From Trichosphaerium sp. ATCC 40318 (lineage: Eukaryota > Discosea > Flabellinia > Trichosidae), in contig JALMLS010000378.1 of assembly GCA_038496445.1 (NCBI GenBank), positions 295,086 to 359,085 on the forward strand: a DNA stretch of 64,000 bases, read 5' to 3'. A model generated the notes under the pieces. That model ran no database searches. It had not been told where the DNA came from and saw only the letters and a program-made list of their open reading frames with translations. Below are positions 12,555-23,935 of this stretch, in pieces (within the stretch, counting starts at the first letter, position 1; each line of letters opens with the position of its first letter). A program made the position numbers and the translations under genes.

Positions 12555-15500
12555 ATGCACAAAACAGGCAAACTAGCTGCGCGAGGTGTTAAAGGAGTTG
12601 GAAAAGCTGTAAAACGCGTGCGTATGACGTTGTCATGTACTCAAACGCGCTAACACAAGGCCAGGCAGCGGGAAATGTGGCTAAAGCCAATCACCTCGTT
12701 AATGTTCCTAATCGTGCAGTGATGGGGCGTACACAACCATTCAACGTACGGTACGCTAATATACATTGTTTTATTGAATTTACAATAGGTATCTATTAAC
12801 GGCACCAAACGCACTATCATTATAGACATGAAGCATAGTACTCTCGTTATCACAAAAACGTATGAGCGTTATCATTCGACGGAAAAACTGCTTTAGCAAC
12901 CCAATACCTTACTACGTCCTAGTGGGAATACCAGTGACGTAACAAGAGAAATAAACCTTCATGAAATTATTGATATTGAGCCTCACGTTGATGACCACAA
13001 AAAAGTAAAAATACGGCTCGGAAAGCAAGGATCCCCTTTTGAAGAAAGCCACCAGAAGGCAAGTGTCAGTTTTGAACACTTTGACGTAAAATTAACTAAT
13101 TTTTAACAAATGCCTTGGATGAAATTCGCTCCTTTTACCTTAAAATAGCTTAAAACGCCCACATTTGGCGAAAAAAATTATGTCCCGCTTTGAGCAAGGT
13201 TGTCTAACATTATTGCAGAAAGACAAACTTGCTATGCAATTCTCTAGTGCTTCAGTTTGTGCCCAGTTTATATTCTTACTGATTTGGACTTATAAAGTCA
13301 CAGCGGTAAGCGTACACTCATAAAGCTGTTGTTTTGGTTAGTACTAACTGTGAAGTTTTAGAAGAAGAATGTGAACGACAGAAGAGGGTTGACATCCATG
13401 TCACTGTATGTTGGTACTTGGAATGTTGGCAATGCTGCTCCTGCTGTTGCTAGCTTTGATCCTTGGATTCCAAAGGTATGTATGCAACTCTTATTTAATT
13501 GCTAAAGCTATTTGCTAAGGATAAACACGATATGTATGTTATAGGGTGCCAAGAATGTACTTACAAGCCGAGGTATGTTTTGACCTCCTTGATATTGCTT
13601 AAGTGATTAAGGGATGGGTTCAAGTCGGACAGCGAAGATTGGTGGCAGTCACTCATACAACACATGGGTTCAAACTATAAAGTAGTGCACAAAGTAACTA
13701 TGTGGGAGATACGGTTGATAGTCTTCGTTAGAGTGCGTAGTAGTTGTATTTTACTCTTGGTAAAGTTCTTATTTTGCTTTGTTCAGAAAGAGTTGACAAT
13801 GCTTGTGACAAACGTTACTTTCTCAAAAGAAGCGACCGGCACGTGATAACAAAATGCTAAAGTGTTTACTTGTGAATTAGGTATTGGTAATATGATGGCG
13901 AACAAAGGAGGCGTAGGCATTTCTTTTAATATTGCTGCAACGTCATTCTGTTTCATCAATAGTCATCTTGCAGCTCATCAAGATAAGCTTGAAGCACGTA
14001 ACCGAAACGTTAGAGATATCATGAAGTATTTAAGACTAGGTGAGTAGTAAGCTGTTGAATACACCTTTTCGTTTGATTAACCTTTTGTTTACTAGGTACT
14101 AAAACCCAGAGATCTAAAGTTATCGATGTCACAACGCGATTTGCACATTTGTTTTGGATGGGAGATTTAAATTATAGGATTGATGGCACCAGGGAGGAAG
14201 TAATAAAGGCGGTTAAGGAAGGCAACCTTAAGTCCGAGCTGTACCCAAAAGATCAGCTCATTAAAGCAATCACAGGCAAAAACATATTTAATGGGTTTAC
14301 GGAAGGGCCAGTTTATAAGTTTAAGCCAACGTATAAATTTGATAGAGGCTCAAGGCACGTCCCCAGAACTCAAAACAAAAAGAACTTTCGTAAACAAAAG
14401 TTAATAATCTAATAGGGACGAATATTCTGAAGACAGAAATCGTGTGCCTTCGTGGTGTGACCGAATATTATGGCGTTCTTGGCCCGATTGTCCTATAAAA
14501 CAAACTTCATATGATGCAGGTACACTATAAAGCAGTTGATATTCCAATCAATACAGCCTTACTTTTTGTTTTTTACTAGCACATGAACTCATGACGTCTG
14601 ATCATTCTCCTGTTTATGCCACTTATGAAGTAGGTATATCTGAGTCGCCTATACCAGTTGATCCATCTCCCGCTTGTACTATATCAATATCAGGGCTTAA
14701 GGGTAAACTAAAAAAGGTAAAGGTTTTGTTGTTTACTTCTGTAACTCTTATTTTTTTCTATTCAGCAACAAGTTGTTCAATATAGAAGAACTGATATTCT
14801 AGCTAAACGAGTCAGTTTCACTCATCAGAATGAAATTGAACAACAACCCTCAGATGTCATTAAACGTAGAGATACTAATGTAGAAATGGATTTGAATAGC
14901 ATGAAGCTTAGTATACCTAAGCTGGGTGAATTTACAGGAGAGAAGAAGGAGATAAGACACACGTTGTTTCATTCCCTAGACTCCTTACCAGCTGTGAGGG
15001 TGAGACAAGCGGATAGTGATGATTATGATGACTTGATCGCTCCTAAGCTAAACGCTAGCTTGGATATTGATAATCCTGTTATGAAGAAAAAGCGAAGAAG
15101 GTCATTGGAAGCTTCGAAGTCTGCTATACATAAAAATTGGAGACTATCAGTAGACTTGACTCCAGCAGAAGAAAGGTCTTTAGATAAGAGTCAGAAGGAG
15201 TTACTTAGTCCTGTACAACATCATAAACGCAGGCATAGAAAAAGAACTTCTTCTGATGCTGGAAGAGCAGGAAGGAAGCTTCTTAAGTCTCCAGCTGTTG
15301 TTGTATGTCATTCCTGTTTTTTTTTCTTTCTTTTCTGACTTTTTGTAGTTCGGGAAAGCAAAGGAGGTATGTTAATAGTATCTTCATTACAATACTTCAA
15401 GTTGTCTCCAGGGTAAATTTTCTTGCTAATTTGGTATCAAGGTTGGCAAGCATATGAATAACCTGCTTCTTCGATTTTCTTTGGGTAATTTATGGTGTGT

Positions 15501-16009
15501 AAAGACAAGGGGTTTTGCTCGAGCTAGTATGAAGAGCGAGCCTGTTTGGAAAAAATCTGTTGGTACTTGATAGTCTTTTCATTTTTCCTTCTCACGTGGT
15601 TTTTTAATAGAATTAATGCCTTTCATTCCGCATGCAGAATATCTGAAGAAGCAACATGTCAGAGTAGAACTTTGGAATACTGTTGCTAGTCTTTCGTACG
15701 TGGTTGTGCAATATAGGGACAATTCTATTAGGTTATTATTTATCACTTTTTAGTTCTCGCTTGCTTATAGGCCGAGCTGTAATTAGTCTTAAAAATTACG
15801 TAGCTTACGATGAACCGTTACATTTTAAAGTAGAATTGTCAAAGTTTTCTGTACCTGTAGGTAAGCATAAGCTTGTGGTAGTTGTTTGTTGTTTATTCAA
15901 ATTTCATCTAACTTTTTTTTTTCAAGGTACTATTGAAGGCTTCCTTCATGTGAGATATCATGACGACGATACAATCTTACGGTCCCCAAGAGAAGATTTT
16001 GTTGAGTAG
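12555..16009 (+). CDS. Inositol polyphosphate 5-phosphatase with PH-like and C2 domains
   Basis: The start MHKTGKLAARGVKGVGKAVK opens a basic amphipathic stretch. A PH-like domain follows (TKRTIIIDMKHSTLVITK, then INLHEIIDIEPH, then KVKIRLG). The catalytic domain begins at MYVGTWNVGN (about 13400). It carries NKGGVGISF and INSHLAAHQDK, then FWMGDLNYRID (about 14152), RVPSWCDRILW (about 14440) and TSDHSPVYATYE (about 14595). These are the Mg-binding and phosphate-binding boxes of type II 5-phosphatases, and all are intact. A Ser/Lys-rich linker (14880-15300) precedes a C2 domain ending FLHVRYHDDDTILRSP. The stop is TAG at 16007-16009. The enzyme should remove the 5-phosphate of phosphoinositides at membranes, in a domain order recalling SHIP. 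About ten introns are visible. Exons around 13080-13380 and 15350-15690 are less certain. Confidence 0.9.
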
Positions 16010-16661
16010 TGGCATCTAGCAGCTGTAAATACCAGTAAACATGTAATTTATTTCAAACTTTTCATTGTTTTTGTTACCTTTATGGAATTACCTTTACAAC
16101 AATTGGCAACTATGGAAAATAAAGTGCTCGAAAAAAAATACTCCTTACCAAACAAAAGACTGCCGTGAAAAAACTTGGTCCCAAGAACGGTACAATCCAG
16201 CGAAAAATAAAAAGTGCAAGTCCTGGCAAACAATTATGTTTGAACAATTTCAAGCGTAGCTGCAAATTTGCAGCACAAGTTCTGACTTTCTAGATTAAGA
16301 ATTTTGTCGTAGCAACTTCTTTTCTGTGCTGTAAGTCATATATGACTCGTATTACTACTCCGTATGCTAGAAAAGTTGCAACATAAGTTCTGACTTTCTA
16401 GATTAAGTATTGTTGTCGTAACACCTTCTTTCTTTACTGCGCAGTTTTAATACTACTGTGTGTAATAGAGCATGAACCAAACTTTCGTAAAAACCTTTTT
16501 CAACCTAAGGATGGATTAGTTCGTGTTCATGTATTGTAGTTCTGACTTTAAACCCAATCCAAAACAATTTCAGAAACAGTATTTTAAGATTTTCAGGCTT
16601 ATCGAACTTAATAAGGATCCCGGGCTAAATACTTATTTGTAACTTTAGCAATCAACACAGC
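16010..16661. other. Intergenic with direct repeats
   Basis: No convincing gene lies here. The notable content is a pair of direct repeats about 108 bases apart (listed separately) and a third short copy of their core near 16538. Confidence 0.5.
16269..16440. repeat. Direct repeat pair, 108-bp period
   Basis: Two near-identical copies of about 50 bases share the core AGTTCTGACTTTCTAG, starting at 16278 and 16386. Each is followed by a matching ATTAAG and a TTGTCGTA.CA.CTTCTT stretch. A shorter third copy, AGTTCTGACTTT, starts at 16538. The repeats lie between the 5-phosphatase and the methyltransferase and are not coding. They could be regulatory or a decayed tandem duplication. Confidence 0.75.
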
Positions 16662-17722
16662 ATGGCAGCATTATTAAAGCCACAAGGAAGTTTAACATTT
16701 ATTCAGAATGTACGTTTCGATACAAGTTCATCAGACTCTCTTCAACACACATGTAACTCAATATAATATTAGAGCGAAAAAACAAATGCTAAAGGATACG
16801 CCAAGTCACAAGAGATACCCTCTAAAAAGTATTTTGAAATACCAACCGTTTTACGACATATTTGCGACTTGAACAATAAAACAGTTCTTGATATGGGCTG
16901 TGGCGTTGGAAAGTATTGTAGACTGTTTATTCAACTTGGAGCAAAATCTATTGTTGGATACGATATTTCTTCGCAGATGATACAAAGAGCGAAAAGAATG
17001 ACCGGTGTACGTTAACAAATATAAAGTTTTGCAAAACGTTTTTTTGTTCCACAAACAAAACGGTACACGTTAAAATTTATGGATAACTACGAAGGTTTAT
17101 TTTATGATAATACGAAAAAACCACCAAGTTAAGTTCATAAACTCTCTCTAAGTTCGTTTTTTTCGTTAGCCCGTTTTAGACAACATTTCTTATCATGTTG
17201 GTGATGTATCTCATCGTAAAAAATGGGGATCATTCGATGTTGTAACTTGTATTTGGGCAATATTGATGATACAAAAAGACACCGACTTTGTATCTGCTTT
17301 CAAGAACGCCTATGACAACTTAAACGAAGGAGGACAGTTTTATCTATTTGAAATCATGCACCCTGGTACAGAAGATGGATTAGAGAAGCTAAAAATAGCA
17401 TGTGAGCAAGTCGGTACGCTAACCTTCGTTTTTTTGTAAATTTCAAAAAAAAGTTGTAGTCTAATTATAAAACAAAGGTAACAAACTCGAAGTGTTGAAC
17501 AGAGATCCAGCCGCTTGTCGTATTTCCTTAAAGATAGGAAACCGTACTGTAACGTTTGATACTTATATCCGTCATGAACATTCCTACAAAGATGCTTTCA
17601 AACAAGCAGGATTCAAAGATGTTAAATGTCTGCCTGTAGAACCCAGCAAAGATGCTCCGCAAGGTCTTGAAGGCCATGCTGAATTGGCAAAGTACCAACG
17701 TTTGTGGATTGGAACAAAGTAG
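16662..17722 (+). CDS. Class I SAM-dependent methyltransferase
   Basis: The start MAALLKPQGSLTFIQN is followed by an intron at 16710-16772. The next exon has the SAM motif I VLDMGCGVGKYCRLF and the motif II acidic residue in VGYDISSQM. Motif III/IV residues follow in SFDVVTCIWAILMIQK, then a post-motif strand in NLNEGGQFYLFEIMHP. Introns at the GTGTACG and GTTAAG sites join in phase 0 through a short exon (VYFMIIRKNHQ). The last exon ends RLWIGTK with the stop at 17722. The Rossmann core is complete, so the protein should be active. The substrate is unknown, though small-molecule methyltransferases of the UbiE/toxin-resistance type are the nearest in feel. It converges on acetolactate synthase with only 84 bases between stops. 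Confidence 0.88.
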
Positions 17723-17758
17723 TATATAAAGAATCAGTGTTTTACATAGACAATATAG

Positions 17759-17774
17759 TTTATTAGTTAATAAA
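17759..17774. terminator. Bidirectional poly(A) signal palindrome
   Basis: The near-palindrome TTTATTAGTTAATAAA supplies AATAAA on the plus strand (17769-17774) for the methyltransferase. It also supplies AATAAA on the minus strand (17764-17759) for acetolactate synthase. It sits midway between the two convergent stop codons. Confidence 0.6.
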
Positions 17775-17806
17775 GTGTTGTTATCTGTTGTTGTTTTTTT
17801 TTATGT

Positions 17807-20703
17807 TTATGACGGAGCTAGACCATTTATGGCTGGTTGTTTATCTGTCGGGCTTAATATCATTTCATGTAATCCTTGCCCTGTAGGAACCATAGGATAT
17901 GTATGTTCATCAGCAGTTGTAACAGCTTCGAGCAAACAAGGTCCTAAACAAGAAATCAATACCTCAAATCCAAAAAAATGACTTCGCTTTCTTACCATCA
18001 GTCTCTAAGAATTCCTTCATTTTTTGTGGCAAATCTTTTGATGTGGTTACTTTAGATGCATTCCAGTGCATCGCCTAAATATAATATGAGTACAACAACA
18101 GAGCACGTGATAATTTTAAATCTAAATTTCTTCATACCTGTGCTAACTTTACAAAATCTGGATTATTCATCTTTGTAGCAGAATAACGCTCTTTGTAAAA
18201 CATATCTTGCCATTGTTTTACCATTCCTTGAAAGTTATTATTGAGTAATAATACTTTAACACCAATGTTAAACTCAGCAGCTGTTTGCATCTGAACAACA
18301 CAGTTTTAGCGAACAGTAAAAAAAAACAAGACAAAATAGTGTACCTCCATTGCTGTCATGGAAAACGATCCATCACCATCAATATCTACAACTATGTGAT
18401 CTGGTCTTGCTACTTTAGCGCCTATAGCGCAAGGCAAACCGAAACCCATAGTTCCCAAGCCACCAGACGTTAAAAACGTCTTGGGATGTCGGAATCTTTA
18501 AACGAGAAAATTAACGAAAAATCCGTTGAATTACAAAAATAATAAAAAAGCAAGAACTACGCACTCATAAAATTGTGATGCCCACATTTGATGTTGTCCA
18601 ACGCCAGTTGTTATAGTCATTCTATCTTTATAAGGCTCTGACTGTTTATTTAACTCTGATATAACGGTTTGTGCAAGTAATAGCTCATCAGCACCAGACT
18701 TCTGGGCAAAAGCGAAGGGATGCAACCGCTTCCACTTGTTTATCTTGCCAAGCCATTCTATCCTATCATCTACACTTACAGTTAACCCTTACACTCTAAT
18801 GTAATCGTAGCTATCTATTCAGTACTTACCCATTTGTACAGGCTTTATAAAAGGCATCAGAGACAACAGAGACTCTTTAACATCACCCAAAACATTTTCT
18901 GTTGATTGAACAACTTTGTTTATATTTCTCTCAGTTATCTCGAAATGTATTATACCACCTCTATTCTCCTTTTCTGCTTTCCTTGCTTCAGGTGCAAACT
19001 TTGCAATAGCCCCAGTTACACGGTCATCAAAACGAGAACCAAGGGCGATTATCAAATCAGCATCTTGTATAGCATAGTTTGCATAAGCACTTCCATGCAT
19101 ACCAAGCATAGAAAGACTCAATGGATGCAACTCATCAAAAGCACCCATACCTTGCAACGTTGTAGTTACAGGTATACTACCAAGCTTAGCAAGCTCTCTG
19201 AGCTCTTTTACAGCATCTCCTGTTATTATACCCTAACGGACAAGGTCAGTAGGTCTACTACAAAAAAGTATAGACGCACCTGGCCAGCGTATATTATAGG
19301 TTTTTTAGCAATATTTATAAGCTTTGCAATTCTCTCAAACTTTGTTTTTGTTTTGGAGTCAGTTGATTTTACTGGTGTTGATGCTGCGTTCTTCTTCTCC
19401 TCTTGTTTTAACTCGGAGTATTTTGATATTTGCTTTTGAAGTACTCCAGCTGTTACGTCTTTAGGTAGGTCTATTAAAACTGGTCCAGGTCTACCAGAAG
19501 TAGCAATTTTAAACGCTTTGTCAATGAGCCTATAAACGGAATATTAACATAGTCTCATTTTAATCACGTTTCCTCGCAGACAATGATACGTACATTGGCA
19601 AATCCTCTATTCTCTTCGCCATAGCATTCCATTTTGTACATGCCTTGGTTATTTCAACAATATTTGCTTCTTGAAAAGCATCTAGAGAACAAATAAGATT
19701 TTAACTTTGTTATAGCGAAGCTTGTGCTCACCTGTTCCTAGAACATGTGTAGCAACTTGTCCCGAGAAAACTACGAGTGGAGTTCCATCCATTAGAGCAT
19801 CTTGTAGCGGTGTAACAGTATTTGTAGCACCAGGACCAGACGTTACAAGAACAACACCGGGTTTTCCTCTATGTTTGAACACCGTAAATACTTTATACGA
19901 AAGCGCTATTAAATCAAACGTACGAAGCACGTGCGTAACCCTACCAAGTTATTATTATTTCATCTTGTTTAAACCGATTAATACTTACCTGTGCCATATG
20001 ACCTGCGCCTTGTTCATGTCTTGTTAATCTAAGAATGTTATGAGATTTTTTTCACAAGACAATTTCTCCGTTCAGGCTATATCGGGCGCATTTTTTTCTC
20101 TAACGTACATAAAGTCCATGTGTTCGCTCTTGTATATAGCATCGAAAACAGGTAATATAGCGCCTCCAGGGTACCCAAACATTTTTTTAACACCATGCCG
20201 TCGCATAAGCTCGTGAAAAATATCTCCACCTGTCATACCAACGAACTCTGTTCACGTGAATTAGACAAAAAAAATTGAAAAAAAACAAAATAGCACATCC
20301 AAGTTTGTAGTAAATAAAAACAAACAACGTACCCATTTCTGGCTCTATTTTAGCTTCAGCCTCATGTGTAGTATTTTTAAAACTATCTGTATCGGTGGAC
20401 ATTTCCTGTACAACGTCATTACGCCACTCATCAGTAGAAGTTCTGCGAAAATAGTTAGAAAATAAGACGACAACTTCAACGTTAAAAAAAGTTGGTTTAA
20501 AAAAAGTGTAAAAATATTTTTCGATTTTGGTCGTTTGTTCAAAAGTTACGGAAACACTAAAATACCGATACGTACGCTCGATCAACATCAACGGCGCTTG
20601 AGATACACCTTACTTGGCGTTTTGGGGCAACCTTGAGTCCCACTTTATCATTGACTTGTACAGTGCTTACGGTAGCTCCACGTTGTGTAATAACCTTAAG
20701 CAT
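17807..20703 (-). CDS. ILV2: Acetolactate synthase, catalytic subunit
   Basis: This thiamine-diphosphate enzyme makes acetolactate and acetohydroxybutyrate, the first shared step of valine and isoleucine synthesis. The start chosen at 20703 gives [17 protein letters not shown], a basic, acid-poor leader that suits a mitochondrial transit peptide. Exons then give [15 protein letters not shown], the catalytic Glu in [27 protein letters not shown] and [13 protein letters not shown]. Next come [25 protein letters not shown] and GVGQHQMWA. The thiamine-diphosphate/Mg motif [14 protein letters not shown] ends with [12 protein letters not shown]. The last exon ends AINGLAPS. Roughly ten introns are visible, and the final one (GTAAGA donor) rejoins as [11 protein letters not shown]. 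All key motifs are intact. No regulatory-subunit gene is visible in the window. Its presence implies branched-chain amino-acid prototrophy. Confidence 0.95.
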
Positions 20704-21226
20704 TACGTTATAGGTTACAATTTCGTATTTTTGGTTGGTCACTTCCGGTCCCCTTGACTTATTCTGCCTAAGGAAGTGGAATTCTGCGTTCGTTCAGTAA
20801 AAAAATAACTGATCGTTCCCAAAACCACGTGTATAATTCTCTTTCTATCGCTTTATCTAATGATTTCTCACTAGATTATAGTACCCACAGTATTAATTAG
20901 TCTTAATTTATCAAATAAAGCAGTAATGAGTCAGTTTAAAGAACGAAATTGTTTATTTTTTGTAAATGACAATAAAACAATTTATTATTGTACAATCAAG
21001 AAAGCAATAGCGGAAATTTACAGGATACGGCATTGTTTAGGATAAATTTGGCAACACAAGATTTTTTCGGCTACTGTTATCTCGAGAAACGAGATGCACA
21101 CTTTTCGTTTTCTAAAAGCACGTGAATAAAAGTCGGACTACAATTCTATGGCCAAAATTTTCAAGAACATAAGCTCAATAAGATTCATGTATCCATTTCT
21201 CAATGTACTCGAAGCCTACCAACACA
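20704..21226. other. Intergenic, ALS upstream region
   Basis: This is the probable promoter region of acetolactate synthase. It contains two CACGTG palindromes (20826 and 21119) and AT-rich sequence. I see no coding frame. Confidence 0.4.
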
Positions 21227-21640
21227 TCACTTTGGCGTATAATTCGATCCAGGTACGTCATTTGAGTACGTGCAGTGGTCAATCAATTTGCCATGATAAA
21301 ACTGCTGAGAGCTACCATGCCTGAGACCGTTCTTGTATTGACTCACAATACGAGGTGAACCAGTGTTCTCTTCCGATGCACCTTCTATTTTACCATTCTG
21401 ATAGTAACACCTCTTCTTCAGATCTCCTGAGTCATTGAACTCATACACCTTCAAAATGACCGTTATCGCTATACGTCACGTGTAACACAAGAGTGCCTCT
21501 TGAAGTCCTTTGTTGAGCTGCGTTTCCATTCCAAGAGTACTGGCCGCTCAGACGTATCATATTGTGATACAAAATATCAGCGAGCTATTTGAATAGATTG
21601 CCAAAAAGCTTCCCACTCTTGAAATGATAGTGCAATATCA
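21227..21640 (-). pseudogene. Degenerate MORN-type (YwqK-like) repeat gene
   Basis: The minus strand encodes MORN-like text such as YEFNDSGDLKKRCYYQNG, SQYKNGLRHGSSQQFYHG and KLIDHCTY at 21265-21450. It is related in style to the intact repeats of the F-box/MORN gene at 42.7-43.4 kb. Upstream, related-looking text (YFVSQYDTSERPVLLEW, FQEWEAFWQSIQIA) is split between frames by a stop near 21585 and a shift near 21455. No intron signals explain the breaks. I read this as a decayed, intronless copy of the same family. It lies between acetolactate synthase and the SUMF-like gene. Confidence 0.5.
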
Positions 21641-21909
21641 TCTGCCTTGAAACCGACGACTTTTGGCGCTCTCCGGGTGAGAAATATGTCATGTGATATC
21701 TATATTATAGCGTATTGCACTCTAATGGGTGGTCCAGAAGGTTTAACGTCATTGTTTACAATTTTTTTTGTATTTCTTCTTGTTTGTCACGTAAAAAGAT
21801 TATCTAAGATACATTTTAATGGTTCCGCGAATTCCAACAGTGAAACAGTTTTTAAGTTAATTCCAGGTGATTAAGTGTTGGAAGCAAGAAGCAGCCAATT
21901 TGTACAACT

Positions 21910-23272
21910 ATGACGACGCGCCGTAAGCGTACTCGCCTTGCGACTGATATGCCTTCAGAGCTTGCTGGCATGTTAAGCAAGTTTATTAATTACATGGGTA
22001 CGCTATTATGACATAAGAGTAACAGATATAGCTACCAGACGCTAGAAAAAATAAAATAAAAATGTTTGGCGAAAATTACCGTTTACCCTTTTCACAATTA
22101 AAATTAAACGCTATGTGTTATATTACACGCCAACGCTAATGTTTTTCAAAAAAAAAGAAATGGTGCCAGTAGAAGGAGGCTTGTACATGTACGGAGAAGA
22201 TCACCCTGAATGGCAAATGAAGCTAGAAGAGTGGGACTGTAATACACGAGGAAAAGCGAAAGTTCGCGTTAACGACTTTGAAATAGGTACGGTTGCTATC
22301 CTTACGCGTATAATACCTCTCACGAACCATAAAATACCCTCCTTTTGTACCAACAACCGCTATCAGGTAAATACCTCATAACGATGGACATATACGACAC
22401 TTATTGCGACAATGAGAAGCTAATAAGGCCAAGCGACGAAAAATTCGGTCGTGGTGAACGTCCTGTCATTAATGTTAGCTGGCTACAAGCTACCCAATTC
22501 TGTAATTGGCGTAGTAAGCTAGAAGGCTTGAAACCAGCATACAACTCTGAAGTAAGTCGTTAAGAATTTAGAAAAGAAAACCACGAATTATGCAACTTTT
22601 TTTCTCATTGTTTGCTTAAGGGCTGGCTTGTCTATGAAGATAATGGCAAAAAGATTACTGTCACTTGTGGTAAACCAATCGATCCTTCTATTCTACAACG
22701 TATCGAAGGCTTCCGACTACCTACAGACGCTGAATGGTATTTTTAGATGAAACAATTTTTTTACAAAATTTTTTTCATATTTTGTCGTTGACTGGTTTTT
22801 TTAGGGAATACGCTGCCAAGGGTGGAAGTAAAACAATGGGATACAAGTTTATTGGTGGTGACGTAGTAAAGAATATTGGATGGTACGCTTGAAGACATGT
22901 GTAATAGTCAATAAGATCACTTCTTTTTGATTTTTTGATTTTTTTCTTAGGTACAATGAAAATACACAGCACACTAGCATGCCTGTGGGTCAGAAGAAGG
23001 CCAATGAATTAGGTATATTTGATATGGCAGGAAATGTTTATGAGTATTGTTGTGATGGATTTGGTTCAACTTCAAGTAGAACATTGCGTGGAGGAGGATG
23101 GAACTCTAGGTTACAAAGTTTACGTTCTTCCTTTGTAAATGGTTGCGGGTACCGCGTCTTTTTGCTAGGACTCTAGATTTTTTTCTTTATTCTAATTAAC
23201 ACGTGTAGATCTGATGAAGTACACCCAAATATTGGGTTTCGTCTTGCTAGGTCTATTGTAGCCACTGAGTAA
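21910..23272 (+). CDS. SUMF/FGE-like domain protein lacking catalytic cysteines
   Basis: The start at 21910 gives a basic N-terminus (MTTRRKRTRLATDMPSELAG). Later exons read MVPVEGGLYMYGEDHPEW, then VNDFEIG, then PVINVSWLQATQFCNWRS. These are followed by EGFRLPTDAEWEYAAKGG, GIFDMAGNVYEYCCDGF, TLRGGGWNS and NIGFRLARS. This is the sulfatase-modifying-factor/formylglycine-generating-enzyme fold (DUF323). It holds the RLPTEAEWE-type and GNVWEW-type signatures. After RGGGWNS, where true FGEs carry the copper-binding cysteine pair, this protein reads RLQSLRSSFVNG and has no cysteines. It is therefore unlikely to make formylglycine. It may be a bacterial-type SUMF-domain enzyme or a binding module. 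Six introns split the gene; the stop is TAA at 23270-23272. Confidence 0.85.
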
Positions 23273-23935
23273 GTAAAATCCAATTGTACAATTTTCACTT
23301 TAGTGTCGTTTCTTTGTTCATTCATTACTTTTTTTGGTTGGGCACGTGTAGTATTTTGATTTGTTTAACTTGTTTTATTGCTTGTTGTACAAATTGTTTT
23401 ACCATCCCATATTCTTTCTGTGGCGATTACCTCGCCTGTGTTCATCCAATTGACGCCGATCACTACATTGTACACCACATTCGCACAAGGTATCTCTATG
23501 CTGTGCTTTACGCTGTATTTGAGAAGCGTAGAGGGCTTTATACGTCCTCAAATTTTCTCTGCACCGCATCAAAAGAGAAATAGCAAGTTTATTTACAGTT
23601 TCATTGTAACTTCCATGATGTAGGCCACAATCTACAAACAAGTGTACTTTTTGCGATTGAAAACCCATCCAAATGATCAAATATCACGCGTAACACTTCA
23701 ACAGGTATGTTCATACTCCATGACATCTAGACCCTGTAACCCAAATAGGGTAGCATTAACTTTAATAAACGATTAAGCAAGTTCTCTCAGAGACAATAGA
23801 CAAGTGTTAAACAACGACACTTAATTGTACAACTAATTAAGTGAAGTCTAGCCGCATTTGAGAAAATTGGTGAAATTCGCCACAAGTCACGGTAATTTGC
23901 TTTTCACATTCTAGTTAGAATACAGAACGTGTAGT
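23273..23935. other. Intergenic, with a possible small minus-strand ORF
   Basis: Apart from the zinc-finger-like frame listed separately, this stretch has plus-strand frames that are only its shadow. An AATAAA-like site lies near 23762. The right end should contain the promoter of the NUFIP-like gene. Confidence 0.4.
23399..23680 (-). CDS. Possible small U1/C2H2-type zinc-finger ORF
   Basis: A 93-codon intronless minus-strand frame ends with CECGVQCSDRRQLDEHRRG followed by NRHRKNMGW. The Cys pair, the spaced Leu and the two His residues with an intervening basic Gly loop recall the U1/Jaz-type zinc finger. The Cys spacing (C-x3-C, or C-x-C-x3-C) is not canonical. The first in-frame ATG (MGFQSQKVHLF) lies about 15 bases inside the frame. 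It could be the last exon of a gene, a small gene, or chance. It lies between two plus-strand genes. Confidence 0.3.
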   Translation of the reverse strand: MIIWMGFQSQKVHLFVDCGLHHGSYNETVNKLAISLLMRCRENLRTYKALYASQIQRKAQHRDTLCECGVQCSDRRQLDEHRRGNRHRKNMGW

